Assembly (NCBI GenBank): GCA_002347965.1
Contig: DDYN01000032.1
Coordinates: forward strand, 1 to 64,000
DNA length: 64,000 nucleotides
Source: UBA2233 sp002347965 [NCBI: Nitrospirae bacterium UBA2233]
Lineage (GTDB): Bacteria > UBA2233
Direction: 5' to 3'
The position numbers were made by a program, and so were the translations under genes. Below are positions 8,609-19,600 of this stretch, piece after piece. Position 1 is the stretch's first letter, and each line of letters begins with the position of its first letter. Under the pieces are notes generated by a model that worked only from the letters and a program-made list of their open reading frames with translations, searched no databases and was not told the origin of the DNA.

Positions 8609-8637
8609 ATTGTACCAAGAATGCGTATGCGTATCTA
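8609..8637 (-). promoter_or_regulatory. Candidate promoter of tRNA-Leu
   Basis: On the minus strand an extended -10 (TTGGTACAAT, -10 at 8614-8609) lies 20 bases before the tRNA. TAGATA (8637-8632) is 17 bases further up as a weak -35. Confidence 0.42.
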
Positions 8638-8651
8638 GAGTGGGGTTAGGA

Positions 8652-11600
8652 ATGGCGCAACAATTTGGGCTGCACGATGCAGGGTTCGAACGGGCGAGCT
8701 GCGGGGTAGGGTTTGTCGTGAATATTCAGGGCAAACGTTCCCACGCGATCGTCGAAGACGGGCTTAGGGTATTGGATAATCTTATGCACCGCGGAGCCGC
8801 CGGCGCCGACCCAAACACGGGGGACGGGGCGGGTATTCTGCTTCAAATCTCGGATGGGTTCTTTAGAGAAGTCCTAGACGCAGAAGGCATCACGTTGCCG
8901 TCCTATAAGGATTACGCCGTAGGCGTCGTGTTCTTGCCGACCCGCACGTCGTCAAGGTTGCTGATCGAGGGACTCATGGAGCGCATAGCCGAAGAAGAGG
9001 GGCTGGAGGTCTTGGGCTGGCGGGATGTTCCCACGAATAACAAGGCTATCGGCGAACATGCCCTAGACGTCGAGCCCGTCATTAAGCAGGTGTTCTTAAG
9101 GCGCTGCCAGGCTATCCAACCAGGAATGGCCTTCGAGCGTAAGCTTTACGTGGTTCGTAAGCGGCTCGAGTGCACGGTCCGCGAGATGGGCGTCGGGGAT
9201 TTTAGCCGTTTTCATGTTTCTAGCCTGTCCTCGCGGACGATCGTTTACAAGGGCCTTCTTTTGGCCCCCCAGATTGCCGAGTACTACCCGGATTTGCGCG
9301 ATGGTAGGCTTGAGAGCGCGCTAGCGCTCGTCCATCAGCGCTACTCCACGAACACCTTCCCTACCTGGGACTTGGCCCAGCCGTTTCGCTTCTTGGCGCA
9401 CAACGGCGAAATCAACACGATCCGTGGTAACCGCAATTGGATGCATGCCAGGGAATCCACGCTCAAAAGCCCCCTGTTTGGCAAAGACATCCAAAAGCTC
9501 CTGCCGATTGTCACTCCTGGCGGGTCGGACTCGGCGAGTTTCGACAACGTCCTTGAGCTGCTGGTTATGGCCGGCAGGCCTCTTGCCCACGCCGTCATGA
9601 TGATGATCCCCGAGGCTTGGGACCAAGACCCAAGGATGGATGACCGTAAGAGGGCCTTTTACGAGTTTCACGCGCCCTTGATGGAACCGTGGGATGGGCC
9701 GGCAGCGATCGCGTTTTGCGACGGCGAGCTCATCGGTGCGACGCTCGACCGTAACGGCCTTCGACCGGCCAGGTACCTTGTTACGGCCGACGGGCGCGTT
9801 ATACTGGCCTCCGAAGCGGGCGTGCTCGACATCTCGCCCGACAATGTCGCTCTCAAGGGTCGGCTTGCTCCTGGAAAAATGCTCCTGATTGACACAACCC
9901 AGGGGCGAATTGTGAACGATGAAGAGCTCAAAGCGGAGCTTGCGGGCAAGGCCCCCTACAAGGAGTGGATCAAGAAAAAAATAGTGGACCTTGCCGCGAT
10001 TGCCCCTAGGGGGGCTTCCAGGCCCGAAGAGGAGTGGGACGAGAGGACGCTCATTTCGCACCAGCTTGTGTTCGGCTACACCTTGGAGGATGAAAAAGTC
10101 GTGATGGGCCCGATGGCTCGGACGGGTACGGAGCCCACGGGCTCGATGGGAAACGACACCGCGCTTAGCATCCTTTCGAGCAAGCCAAAGCTGCTGTTCA
10201 CCTATTTCAAGCAGTTGTTTGCGCAGGTGACAAACCCTGCGATCGACCCCATCCGCGAAGAGGTTGTAATGTCTCTTTTTGGCTACCTGGGACGTGCGGG
10301 AAACCTGCTCGACCCGGAGGCAAGAACAACGAGGGTCCTTAAGCTCAAAACGCCAATTTTGGCACACCAAGATTTCGAAAAAGTACGCTATTTAGACAGC
10401 GAAGGGCTCGCGGCGACGAGCTTACCGACCCTGTTCGATGTTTCCAGGGGCGGGCAAGGGCTCCAAGAGGCACTAGAAGAACTCTGCGAAACGGCTAAGA
10501 AGCGCATCCGGGACGGCTACAACATTCTTGTCCTTTCGGACCGAGGAGTCAACGCCTCGCTTGCGCCCATCCCAAGCCTTTTGGCTACGGGCGGGTTGCA
10601 TCACGCCCTGGTCCGAAGCGAGCTAAGAACCCAGGTGGGTATAGTCATCGAAAGCGCAGAGCCGAGAGAAGTTGCCCATTTTGCCCTGCTTGTCGGAAAC
10701 GGGGCAAACGCCGTTTACCCGTACCTGGCGTTCGAACTCGTCCGAAGGATGGCCCGGGAGGGCAAGCTCGCCGATGTAGGCCTTACAGAAGAACACTCTG
10801 AAAAGAATTACATCAAGGCCTTAAACAAGGGGCTTTTGAAGGTTTATTCCAAGATGGGCATTTCAACGCATGCGAGCTATTGCGGGGCGCAAATTTTCGA
10901 AGCGGTAGGTATTGCAAAGGCCGTGATCGACCGCTACTTTACGGGCACACCCTCGAGGGTTGAAGGCGCCGATCTTGACACTATCGCCAAAGAGACGGCC
11001 GTGCGTCATGCCAAGGCGTTTCCTGAGACCAAACGAACGCTCGCCAACCTAGACGATGGGGGAGATTATGCCTACAGGCGATCGGGTGAATTCCACATGT
11101 GGAACCCGAAGACCATCACCAAGCTCCAAGAGGCCGTAAGGAACGAAGACCGCGTCGCGTTTCGAGAGTTCCTGCAATTGGCGGACTTTGCCCAGGACAC
11201 CCATGGGGTAACGCTAAGGAGCGTGATGCGATTCAAAGACGGCCGAACTCACCTCCCCCTGGAGGAGGTCGAGCCTGCCGAAAGCATCGTGAGGCGATTC
11301 GTCACCTCCGCCATGTCGTTTGGCTCGATCAGCAAGGAAGCGCACGAATCGCTCGCCATAGCGATGAATCGCCTTGGCTCTCGCTCGAACTCCGGGGAGG
11401 GCGGCGAGGACCCGGAACGCTACAAAATAAGCTCCAACGGAGAAAACCGCTCGAGCGCCGTCAAGCAGGTTGCCTCCGGGAGGTTTGGGGTTACCCCAGA
11501 ATACTTGGTCAACGCCAAAGAGCTCCAGATCAAGATTGCCCAGGGGGCAAAGCCAGGAGAAGGCGGCCAGCTGCCTGGCTACAAGGTGAACGAAATCATC

Positions 11601-13199
11601 GCAAAGGTTCGGAATACTGTTCCGGGAATTACGCTCATATCCCCCCCGCCCCACCACGACATCTATTCGATCGAAGATTTAAAGCAGCTTATATACGACC
11701 TCCGCAATATCAACCCCAAGGCAACGATCAGCGTAAAGCTCGTCGCCGAGGCTGGCGTGGGCACGGTTGCGGCCGGGGTAGCCAAGGCCAAGGCAGATTT
11801 GATCCTCATCAGCGGGTTCGAGGGAGGGACGGGCGCTTCGCCCTGGTCTTCGATCAAACATTCAGGGATTCCCTGGGAGATCGGGCTTGCCGAGACGCAT
11901 CAGGTGCTCGTGATGAACGACCTACGCTCGCGCGTTCGGCTGCAGACAGACGGCCAGCTAAAGACGGCCAAAGATGTGGTCGTGGCCGCGTTGTTGGGCG
12001 CCGAGGAGTTCGGGTTTGCCACACTTCCTTTGATCACGCTCGGGTGCGTGATGATGCGCAAGTGCCACTTGGACACCTGCCCCGTTGGCGTCGCCACGCA
12101 GAACGCCAAGCTGCGCGAAAAATTCACGGGAAAACCCGAGTACGTGGTGCGCTACTTTTTGTTCCTTGCCGAGGAGGTGAGGGTGCTCATGGCCAGCCTC
12201 GGGTTTCGGACGGTGGACGAGATGGTAGGGCGAACGGATGTCCTCGAACCGGACCCAGGCTTGGCCCTTCATTGGAAGGCCAGCGGGATCGATCTCATGA
12301 ACATCCTCTACAGGCCAATCGTACCCAAGCGAATCTCCATCCGCAAAACCAAAGCTCAGGATACGGAGCTCGAAACCGCCCTTGATCACGAGCTCATCGC
12401 ATTGGCCAGGCACTCGCTCGAGACCAAGAGCCCGGTTGTAATCGATATGCCTGTACGGAACGTCCATCGAACCGTCGGGACGATGCTGGGCGGCGAGGTT
12501 GTCCGGCGCTTTGGGTCCGAAGGCTTGCCAGAGGACACGATCCAGGTTTGTTTTGTGGGTACAGCGGGACAGAGCTTTGGGGCCTTCCTCCCCAGGGGAA
12601 TAACTCTCTTTTTGGAAGGCGATGCCAACGATTACCTAGGCAAGGGTCTTGGCGGGGGACGGATCGTACTCTTTCCTCCGAAGCAATCGAGCCTTACGGC
12701 TGACGAAAACATTATCGCGGGCAACGTGCTGCTGTACGGGGCGAGCGCGGGTGAGGTCTTCATTTCCGGCAAGGTCGGGGAACGGTTCGCGATCCGAAAC
12801 AGCGGGGCCAGGGCCGTTGTCGAAGGGGTCGGGGATCACGGGTGTGAATACATGACAGGAGGGACTGTCGTCGTGCTCGGGGAAACCGGAAGGAACTTTG
12901 CGGCCGGGATGACCGGGGGGGTTGCATACGTTTGGAGTCCGACAGGCCTGGATAGGAGGCTGTTCAACTCGACGGATGTCGACCTAGAAAGGCTTGTGGT
13001 TGCTGATTGTGAGCTGCTCGAGCTGCTCGAAAGGCATCGTCTCCATACCGGTAGCCCTCGTGTGGGCTACATCCTGGACAACCTCGATCAGGAACTGCCG
13101 CGCTTCATCAAGCTCGTGCCGCGTGAATACGCAAAGGTTCTGGAGGGCAGGAAGAGAAAGGCCGCCGACCCGGAGGCGGTTTCACTGTTGACGAGCTAA
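8652..13199 (+). CDS. gltB: Glutamate synthase, large subunit
   Basis: 1515 residues, standard for GltB. It takes ammonia from glutamine and with 2-oxoglutarate makes two glutamates, in a cytoplasmic complex with GltD. Order: class II glutamine amidotransferase domain beginning at the processed cysteine (Cys17 in ASCGVGFV, so a short propeptide is removed), with HQRYSTNTFPTW and HNGEINTIRGNRNW; a central domain; the FMN-binding synthase barrel (SGEGGEDPERY, GAKPGEGGQLPG, GFEGGTGASPWSS); the 3Fe-4S cysteine group in MRKCHLDTCPVGVATQ; and the C-terminal beta-helix with GXGXG repeats (GKGLGGGRIV, GGTVVVLGETGRNFAAGMTGG). The frame also has TTG 8610 and GTG 8640, but ATG 8652 follows a purine-rich GGGGTTAGGA and gives the usual N-terminus. 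gltD follows after 19 bases. Confidence 0.97.
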   Translation: MAQQFGLHDAGFERASCGVGFVVNIQGKRSHAIVEDGLRVLDNLMHRGAAGADPNTGDGAGILLQISDGFFREVLDAEGITLPSYKDYAVGVVFLPTRTSSRLLIEGLMERIAEEEGLEVLGWRDVPTNNKAIGEHALDVEPVIKQVFLRRCQAIQPGMAFERKLYVVRKRLECTVREMGVGDFSRFHVSSLSSRTIVYKGLLLAPQIAEYYPDLRDGRLESALALVHQRYSTNTFPTWDLAQPFRFLAHNGEINTIRGNRNWMHARESTLKSPLFGKDIQKLLPIVTPGGSDSASFDNVLELLVMAGRPLAHAVMMMIPEAWDQDPRMDDRKRAFYEFHAPLMEPWDGPAAIAFCDGELIGATLDRNGLRPARYLVTADGRVILASEAGVLDISPDNVALKGRLAPGKMLLIDTTQGRIVNDEELKAELAGKAPYKEWIKKKIVDLAAIAPRGASRPEEEWDERTLISHQLVFGYTLEDEKVVMGPMARTGTEPTGSMGNDTALSILSSKPKLLFTYFKQLFAQVTNPAIDPIREEVVMSLFGYLGRAGNLLDPEARTTRVLKLKTPILAHQDFEKVRYLDSEGLAATSLPTLFDVSRGGQGLQEALEELCETAKKRIRDGYNILVLSDRGVNASLAPIPSLLATGGLHHALVRSELRTQVGIVIESAEPREVAHFALLVGNGANAVYPYLAFELVRRMAREGKLADVGLTEEHSEKNYIKALNKGLLKVYSKMGISTHASYCGAQIFEAVGIAKAVIDRYFTGTPSRVEGADLDTIAKETAVRHAKAFPETKRTLANLDDGGDYAYRRSGEFHMWNPKTITKLQEAVRNEDRVAFREFLQLADFAQDTHGVTLRSVMRFKDGRTHLPLEEVEPAESIVRRFVTSAMSFGSISKEAHESLAIAMNRLGSRSNSGEGGEDPERYKISSNGENRSSAVKQVASGRFGVTPEYLVNAKELQIKIAQGAKPGEGGQLPGYKVNEIIAKVRNTVPGITLISPPPHHDIYSIEDLKQLIYDLRNINPKATISVKLVAEAGVGTVAAGVAKAKADLILISGFEGGTGASPWSSIKHSGIPWEIGLAETHQVLVMNDLRSRVRLQTDGQLKTAKDVVVAALLGAEEFGFATLPLITLGCVMMRKCHLDTCPVGVATQNAKLREKFTGKPEYVVRYFLFLAEEVRVLMASLGFRTVDEMVGRTDVLEPDPGLALHWKASGIDLMNILYRPIVPKRISIRKTKAQDTELETALDHELIALARHSLETKSPVVIDMPVRNVHRTVGTMLGGEVVRRFGSEGLPEDTIQVCFVGTAGQSFGAFLPRGITLFLEGDANDYLGKGLGGGRIVLFPPKQSSLTADENIIAGNVLLYGASAGEVFISGKVGERFAIRNSGARAVVEGVGDHGCEYMTGGTVVVLGETGRNFAAGMTGGVAYVWSPTGLDRRLFNSTDVDLERLVVADCELLELLERHRLHTGSPRVGYILDNLDQELPRFIKLVPREYAKVLEGRKRKAADPEAVSLLTS

Positions 13200-13218
13200 C
13201 AGGGAGTAAGAATAGTCC

Positions 13219-14664
13219 ATGGGAAAACCGACGGGTTTTTTGGAGTATCCGCGCGAAACACCACCGAAGCGTGTCGTTCAAGAGAGGGTCCGGGATTTCG
13301 GGGAGATTGAACTGCCCTTCGAGAGAGCGCTTATCGTTCATCAGGCGGCTCGGTGCATGGAGTGCGGTACGCCATTTTGTCATGATTACACGGGCTGTCC
13401 GTTGGGTAACCTCATTCCAGACTGGAACGATGCGATTTACAGGGGGAGGCTTGAGGATGCCCTGGAGCTGTTGCATAAAACGAACAATTTCCCGGAGTTT
13501 ACGGGGCGGGTGTGCCCTGCGCCGTGCGAGAGTGCCTGCGTCCTCGGGCTGATCGACGACCCTGTTACTATCAAGGTAATAGAGAAGGACATCATCGAGG
13601 AGGCGTTCGCCAAGGGGCTGGTCGAACCAGTTCCGCCAAGCCGTAGTACGGGAAATTGCATAGCCGTAGTCGGTTCTGGGCCATGCGGGCTTGCCGCCGC
13701 CCAAGAACTTCGCAGGCTGGGGCACGATGTGACGGTGTTCGAGCGCTCCGACAGGATCGGCGGGCTGCTTCGGTACGGTATCCCGGACTTTAAGCTTGAC
13801 AAGGGCATTCTGGAAAGGCGCCTTCGGCTTATGCAAGAAGAAGGGGTTGATTTTCGGCCTGGTGTTCACGTAGGGGTTAGTATTTCGTTCGAAAGCCTTA
13901 AGCAGGGTTTCGATTCCGTGTTGCTCGCGATCGGTGCGCCAAAACCGCGAGACCTTTGCATCGAGGGAAGGGGGCTTCGGGGTGTTCATTTCGCGATGGA
14001 ATACCTTACGCAGCAAAACAAGCTGCTTGCCGGGGATGTGATTCCCGAAGATGAGCGGATCGACGCGAAGGACAAGGTTGTCGTAATCATAGGAGGAGGC
14101 GATACGGGGGCGGACTGCCTGGGTACGGCGATCCGCCAGGGTGCAAGGCATGTCTATCAGCTTGAAATCCTACCGGAGCCCCCAACAAGGCGCGCCCCTT
14201 TTACGCCGTGGCCCCACTGGCCTTACATGCTGAGGAAATCAGACGCCCACGAGGAGGGCGGCGAGCGGCTTTGGAGCGTCCAAACAAAGAGGTTAGAGGG
14301 CAAGGATGGCCGCGTTCAAAGGCTTCATGCCTCCAGAGTCGAGTGGCTTCAGGTCGAGGGCGCCAGGCCCGTCATGCGTGAAATCTCGGGGGAGGAATTT
14401 CACCTTGAAGTTGACCTTGTAATTCTCGCCATGGGGTTTTTGGGGCCGGACGACACGATTCCGGAGCAGGCTAAGCTTACTAAGACGCCCACAAACGCCA
14501 TCGAGGCCGACGACAACGGCATGACCTCTCAAGATGGGGTCTTCGTCGCTGGCGATGCTCATCGGGGGGCTTCGCTCGTGGTGTGGGCCATCTGGGAAGG
14601 GAGGCAGGCAGCCAAGGGTTTGAACCGCTACTTAAAGGGACAGGCAAAGGGGCTCAAGGTCTAA
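13219..14664 (+). CDS. gltD: Glutamate synthase, small (NADPH) subunit
   Basis: 481 residues, normal for GltD. It oxidises NAD(P)H through FAD and sends electrons to GltB through two low-potential 4Fe-4S clusters. The N-terminal cysteine clusters are visible in ARCMECGTPFCHDYTGCPLGN and RVCPAPCESACVLG. An FAD-binding Rossmann motif (IAVVGSGPCGLAAAQELRRLG) begins near residue 147, then VFERSDRIGGLLRYGIP. The NADPH site includes VVVIIGGGDTGADCLGTAIRQGA, and the C-terminal FAD contact is VFVAGDAHRGASLVVWAIWEGR. It is cotranscribed with gltB. A GGGAGT stretch precedes the ATG at somewhat long spacing. Confidence 0.97.
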   Translation: MGKPTGFLEYPRETPPKRVVQERVRDFGEIELPFERALIVHQAARCMECGTPFCHDYTGCPLGNLIPDWNDAIYRGRLEDALELLHKTNNFPEFTGRVCPAPCESACVLGLIDDPVTIKVIEKDIIEEAFAKGLVEPVPPSRSTGNCIAVVGSGPCGLAAAQELRRLGHDVTVFERSDRIGGLLRYGIPDFKLDKGILERRLRLMQEEGVDFRPGVHVGVSISFESLKQGFDSVLLAIGAPKPRDLCIEGRGLRGVHFAMEYLTQQNKLLAGDVIPEDERIDAKDKVVVIIGGGDTGADCLGTAIRQGARHVYQLEILPEPPTRRAPFTPWPHWPYMLRKSDAHEEGGERLWSVQTKRLEGKDGRVQRLHASRVEWLQVEGARPVMREISGEEFHLEVDLVILAMGFLGPDDTIPEQAKLTKTPTNAIEADDNGMTSQDGVFVAGDAHRGASLVVWAIWEGRQAAKGLNRYLKGQAKGLKV

Positions 14665-14738
14665 ATATTTAGACGATCCTCCAGGGGTTGCCATGACGTC
14701 CAGAGCATGGCCTCTCGGGTGGAATACAGGATGGACGC

Positions 14739-16610
14739 GTGGGAGGAAGGGGGTTTTTTGCCCTATTTGTGCTAACGGCAACCATTGTCCTTTTGGAAGG
14801 GCTTCTTTTGGGGGTGAACGCGGTTGAGGTGGCCGGGTTAGACCTTGCGAGACCGTGGCATGTGGGGACGATCGAGATCGAGGGGAACGTTGCCTTTCCG
14901 AAAAAGAGCCTCAAGAAGGTGTTCCAGACAAAGTCGCAGAACAAATACCTGCCGTTCAAACATCCTCCAGCGTTCGATCCGGTCGTGTTTCTTGCTGACC
15001 TAGGACAGCTAAAGCTTTTCTACGAGACCCACGGTTACTACGACGTCCGTATTCGCTACGACTTGGCGCCGGAGCCGGAAAAAGGGCGTGTCAACCCTAT
15101 TGTCGTGCTAGAGGAGGGTTTGCCTGTACGCGTCTCCAAGATCTCGATCGATATTGCCGGCCAAAAGCGACAGGCGCTCCCCGGACAAGCCGGAGTCCAG
15201 GCGGAAGAGCTACGCCCATTGCTACAAATCAGCGAAGGGGAGCCGTTTGACCAGCAAAAATACAAGGAAACGGAGGTTTCTCTTAGACGATGGTTCTTAG
15301 AGAAGGGTTACGCCAGAGTTCGTATCGAGCGTAGGGCCGACGTCTACCTTCGTGACAAGAGCGCGATCGTCCGGTACTCAATACTGCCAGGGCCCGTATG
15401 TTTCTTTGGGCATACGCGTATCCAGGGGCTTAAGCGAGTCGAGGAGGAGGTCGTAAGAAAAGAAATCGTATACCACCGAGGAGAAAGGTTCGCCCTTTCG
15501 AAGCTTAGGCGTACCAGACAAAGGCTCCTCGATCTTCGGCTGTTCCAGATGGTTCGGTTCGAGCAGGATTCAAAGCGGTCAACACCGGGAGAAGTGGTAG
15601 ACCTAGGGCTCAAGGTAATCGAGAGGCCGCCAAGAGATTTGCGCTTAAGCCTTGGCTACTCTACGGAAGAAGGGGTCAGGACACAGGTCGGTTGGGAGCA
15701 TGTGAACTTTTTTGGCAGCGCCAGGAATGCTGCGCTTACCGCCGAATACTCCTCGCTTGTCAGAAAATTCAGCGGGAGGTTTCTTAACCCGCATTTTCCG
15801 TTCTTTCGTTCGAGGGCCATCCTGGAATTCAGCCAGTATGACGACGACGAAGACACGTACATGCTTTATGCAACCCGGATATCCCCGAGGATTGAACACG
15901 ATTTTCCCTACCATCTTACCGGGGTACTAGGCTACCGGGCGGAGTACGCAAGGCATACCGATGTCAACCCGCTTACGGAGGCGGCAATCGGCGGGCTAGA
16001 TAGGAAAGGGATGATTTCCGGCCCATCCATAGGCCTTCGCTTCGATACGACCGACGACCCGCTAGACCCGAAGAAGGGAGGCGTGATCGGGCTGTATCTC
16101 GACTCTTCTCTTGGTTCGTTTGGAGGAGAATATACCTACTACCGCATACTCCTCGAAGGGAGGCGCTACCAAGGCATCGGGTTTCGCACGACGCTCGCCA
16201 CCAGGCTCAAGGTCGGGCTTGCAGACCCGATCGGCTCGATCGAGTACTACCCCTTGTTCGAGCGCTTCTACGCCGGAGGCCAGTCCAGCGTCCGCGGTTT
16301 TGAGCGCAGAAGACTCGGGCCAATCGGACAGGCCAACGACCCTCTTGGGGGGTTGAGCCTCGTGGAAGGGTCGGTGGAGCTAAGAAGGCTGATTTTCGAC
16401 GGCATTTCGGGAGCCACGTTCCTCGATTTCGGACAAGTCTCTATGAAACGTTTTGACCCTCCGTTTAACGGGCTGAAGCTTGCCGCCGGCGTTGGAGTGA
16501 GCTACAAATCGCCCATCGGCCCAGTCAGAGTCGACCTTGGCGTCCCGTTCGATGCCCCCGATGGCGACCGGGGCTGGCAGGTGTACTTCAGCATTGGCCA
16601 CATGTTTTAG
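14739..16610 (+). CDS. tamA: Omp85-family outer-membrane protein, TamA-like
   Basis: 623 residues with an N-terminal hydrophobic signal segment (about residues 6-28), then POTRA-like repeats (first marked by GTIEIEGNVAFPKK, a later one by CFFGHTRIQGLKRVEEEVVRKE) and a 16-stranded beta-barrel domain. The barrel signature VRGFERRRLGPI is the Omp85 loop-6 motif. The protein ends in HMF, the aromatic C-terminal residue that the BAM complex recognises. Length and the TamB gene starting three bases later point to TamA rather than BamA. The pair forms an envelope-spanning complex linked to outer-membrane protein insertion or phospholipid transport. The start is GTG 14739; an in-frame stop lies 45 bases upstream and no ATG fits, while AGGA sits eight bases before it. 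Confidence 0.87.
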   Translation: MGGRGFFALFVLTATIVLLEGLLLGVNAVEVAGLDLARPWHVGTIEIEGNVAFPKKSLKKVFQTKSQNKYLPFKHPPAFDPVVFLADLGQLKLFYETHGYYDVRIRYDLAPEPEKGRVNPIVVLEEGLPVRVSKISIDIAGQKRQALPGQAGVQAEELRPLLQISEGEPFDQQKYKETEVSLRRWFLEKGYARVRIERRADVYLRDKSAIVRYSILPGPVCFFGHTRIQGLKRVEEEVVRKEIVYHRGERFALSKLRRTRQRLLDLRLFQMVRFEQDSKRSTPGEVVDLGLKVIERPPRDLRLSLGYSTEEGVRTQVGWEHVNFFGSARNAALTAEYSSLVRKFSGRFLNPHFPFFRSRAILEFSQYDDDEDTYMLYATRISPRIEHDFPYHLTGVLGYRAEYARHTDVNPLTEAAIGGLDRKGMISGPSIGLRFDTTDDPLDPKKGGVIGLYLDSSLGSFGGEYTYYRILLEGRRYQGIGFRTTLATRLKVGLADPIGSIEYYPLFERFYAGGQSSVRGFERRRLGPIGQANDPLGGLSLVEGSVELRRLIFDGISGATFLDFGQVSMKRFDPPFNGLKLAAGVGVSYKSPIGPVRVDLGVPFDAPDGDRGWQVYFSIGHMF

Positions 16611-16612
16611 GT

Positions 16613-19600
16613 ATGGTGAGGAAAGCCTTTCTTGTGCTTCGTTGGGTCGCTTTGGGCACCTTCGTTGTTTGTCTTCTGGTTGTTGGGACTGTCGCTTTCT
16701 TGCTGAAAACCGGCTATGGGAATGGGTTCGTTCTGCGGCTTGCCGAGGATGCGTTTAACCGGTCCTTCGAGGGCACGTTGCAAATCGGAAGGGTTGACTC
16801 GATCGGTCTATCAAAGCTCAAGGCCAGCAATGTTGTCCTGTTGCATCAAGGCCACAAAATTCTTTCCGTAAGGCGGCTTCAGGTTGACATCTCCCCTATG
16901 GCGTTGCTCGCCAAAAGAGTATGGATTCCCAAGCTCTTCCTCGACGGCGTACTGTTTGACCTTGCAAGAGATGAAAAGGGCCGGCCGGCCGTTGCACGGG
17001 CGTTTCGTTCTCGCAACCCCAAGCCTAAAGGTCCGCCGTCGGAATGGAAAGTGCGCATTGCAAGGTTTGAGGTGATAGATGGACGCTTTAAAGACTCCGA
17101 GCTTTTTATGGACCAAACCCGCATTGTCGGGCATTTTGCGTTTTTCGGGGATGCTGTACGCGTGGATGTGTCCGACCTTTCCTCTCGACTCTTTTTTAAA
17201 AAGAAAGAGCACGCGATTCAAGCGGCGTTGACCTATTCGTATAAAGAGCGCATCCACACGCTGGCCCTGCTTCCTTCCAGCGTTGGCTTTGGGCGCTCTT
17301 TTTTGCGTCTTCATGGAAACATCCGGCTGGCTCCAGCGTTTCACATGGAGCTTGGACTGGCCTTTGAACATGCGTTTCTTCCCGATTTTAGGCATCTTTT
17401 TGTGTTGCCAGGGGTTTCCATGGCACACCCGATAGAAGGAGGGCTAGGCTTTTTTGGCGACCTGCAAACATTTCGGGTGGCCTGGGGGCTTGTTTCTAAG
17501 GCAAGCAGGGTCTTTGGCACGCTAAGGGGCGATCTCAAGGGGAAAGAGCCGGAGCTCCTGGCCGATATTCGAGAACTTTCCCTTAGCTCCGAAGAGGTTC
17601 GCCTCCCTAAGGACATTGCATTTGCCTTAGCTGGCTCAGGATGGCTTAGAGTGCGGGGGCTCTCTGGCCTTCCTAAGGAGGGCCAGGCGGATGTTCATCT
17701 GACGCGGGCCAGCTTTCGAGGGGTTGAGGTTCAAGACGTGCACGTCAGGCTGAATCATTCGGGCGATACGCTCAGCATCGCCGCCTCGACAAAAGACTCC
17801 AGAGGAAAGGCCAGCCTGGAAGCCGACGTCAACCTTGCGGCTGAAGGCCCGTTTTCTGCGAGCTTTTCGTTCGACCAAGTCAACCCGAGCGCTTGGAAGG
17901 CGGGTTTGCCGTCCGGCAGGTTGTTCGGGAAGGGAAACATAAAGGGCGAGCTTGCCACGGCCCACGGCCCACGGCTTACCTTTGATTTCGACATCTTTCC
18001 GCAATCTCGCGTCGAGAGTATGGCTAGAATCAAGGCGCGTGCCAAGGGCTCATGGGTAGCAGACAGGTTAGGGTTGGAGCTTGCGAGCGTGACAATCGGC
18101 CCAAACGTGTTCTTGCTCAAAGGAGCCTTAGACCCGAAAAGCTTGGTCTACGCAGACCTTGCTTTTGAGCTTGACGCCAAGGACTTGAGCGCGCTTTCTA
18201 GTCCTCTTGGTATGCCTCTTCGAGGTGCCATGTACTCCAAGGGAACGTTGAAAAAGGAAGAAAAGCGATGGCTATCGAAAGGGGAGCTTTCTGGCGAAGC
18301 CCTGAGAGTTCGCACCTACGAGATCGGAAAGTTAGATGGGTCATGGGATGGGTTGCTTCAGGAAGGCCAGCCAACGGGCCGGTTTAGCGCGAGCATCGAA
18401 GAGCTGCGGGCAGGAGTAGGGTTTCGTACCGTGCGAGTTCTCGTTACGGGTGCGCATACGCTGAACGTATCGTTGGACGCCACGGATACGCGCCTCGGGG
18501 GAACGTACGCCCTGAAGACAAGGGTCACGCCCGGGAAGAAGGCCTGGCGTGTGATGCTCGATTCTTTCCAGATTAAGGCCCCCAGGGCAAACTGGAGGCT
18601 CGCAAGGCCGGCCGAACTGACGGTCTTCTCCGCGGGGGGCGTTTCGGTAGGAAGGCTCGAGCTGACCGACGGAGGGCAGGCTATCTTTCTTGAAGGGGCC
18701 GTTGGTAATGAAAAAAGCAATTTGCGCCTCATGCTGTCCGGTGTCCAGCTGAACCCGCTATTTAGCCTCTTGAACCCGTCTTTTCAAGGCTTGGCGGCCG
18801 AGATGAACGGAAGGATCGAACTCTTGGGCAGCCGGCATGCGCCCGTTATTAGGGCAAAGGCGGCGTTTAAGGACGTTCGGCTGGGCAAGCGGACCTACGG
18901 AACGCTCAACGTTGGTATGGCTTACGAGAACAACCTTGCAACCCTTGATGCCTCTTGGCCGTCCCAGAAAACGCGCGTGATTGTCTGGCAGCCCGCGGGA
19001 GTCTCGCTCGCCCGAGGGTTTCAGGTAAGCCTCCAAAAGGGCCGGCGTTTGGAGGCTCGCTCGGACGGACTCGCGCTCGGGCTCCTCGAGCCCTTCGTCG
19101 GGAGTACGCTGAGTTCCATCGCGGGGGTTGCCCAATTTCAGGTGGTTGTCGCTGGAGGAGGTACTGACGAGAAGTCTGTAAACGGGTCGTTTGCCATCCA
19201 GAATGGCTATGTCCGGGTGGAAAGGCTTGGGACCGAGGCTATTTTTGAGGAATTTCAAGTCCATTTTTTGGGAACGCGCGCTCGTGTGTCCGTCAAGGCC
19301 CACGATGTAGACGGCGGGCGGATCGCTCTAAGCGGCACATTCGGCCTTCAAGGGTTGCAGGCGGAAGGCCTGGATCTGCGTCTATCGGCGAAGATGTTTT
19401 CTCTTGCCAGGGTGCCAAACTACCAGATTAAAGCGGATGCAGTCCTTGCGCTTCAAGGAGCCATACGGTCTCCATCGCTTTCCGGTGAGGTTGTCTTCCG
19501 AAAGAGCCTGCTCAACCCTAATCTTGGTCTCCTCTCAAAAAAGGGTATCACAAACGACACGACGGTCTATGTCCACGGAAAGGAAGAAGACGCCGCGCAA

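Noticed and set aside
8380-8610. Minus-strand open frame containing VAELADALDSGSS
   Set aside because: This is the translation of tRNA-Leu itself, a well-known false protein.
9321-10370. 349-codon minus-strand open frame opposite gltB
   Set aside because: Antisense shadow with no recognisable motif and no ribosome site.
11099-12385. 428-codon plus-strand open frame inside gltB
   Set aside because: It lies in another frame of a fully conserved gltB; its composition (Arg/Gly-rich) is typical of a shadow frame.
13108-14151. 347-codon minus-strand open frame opposite gltD
   Set aside because: Antisense shadow of a conserved gene.
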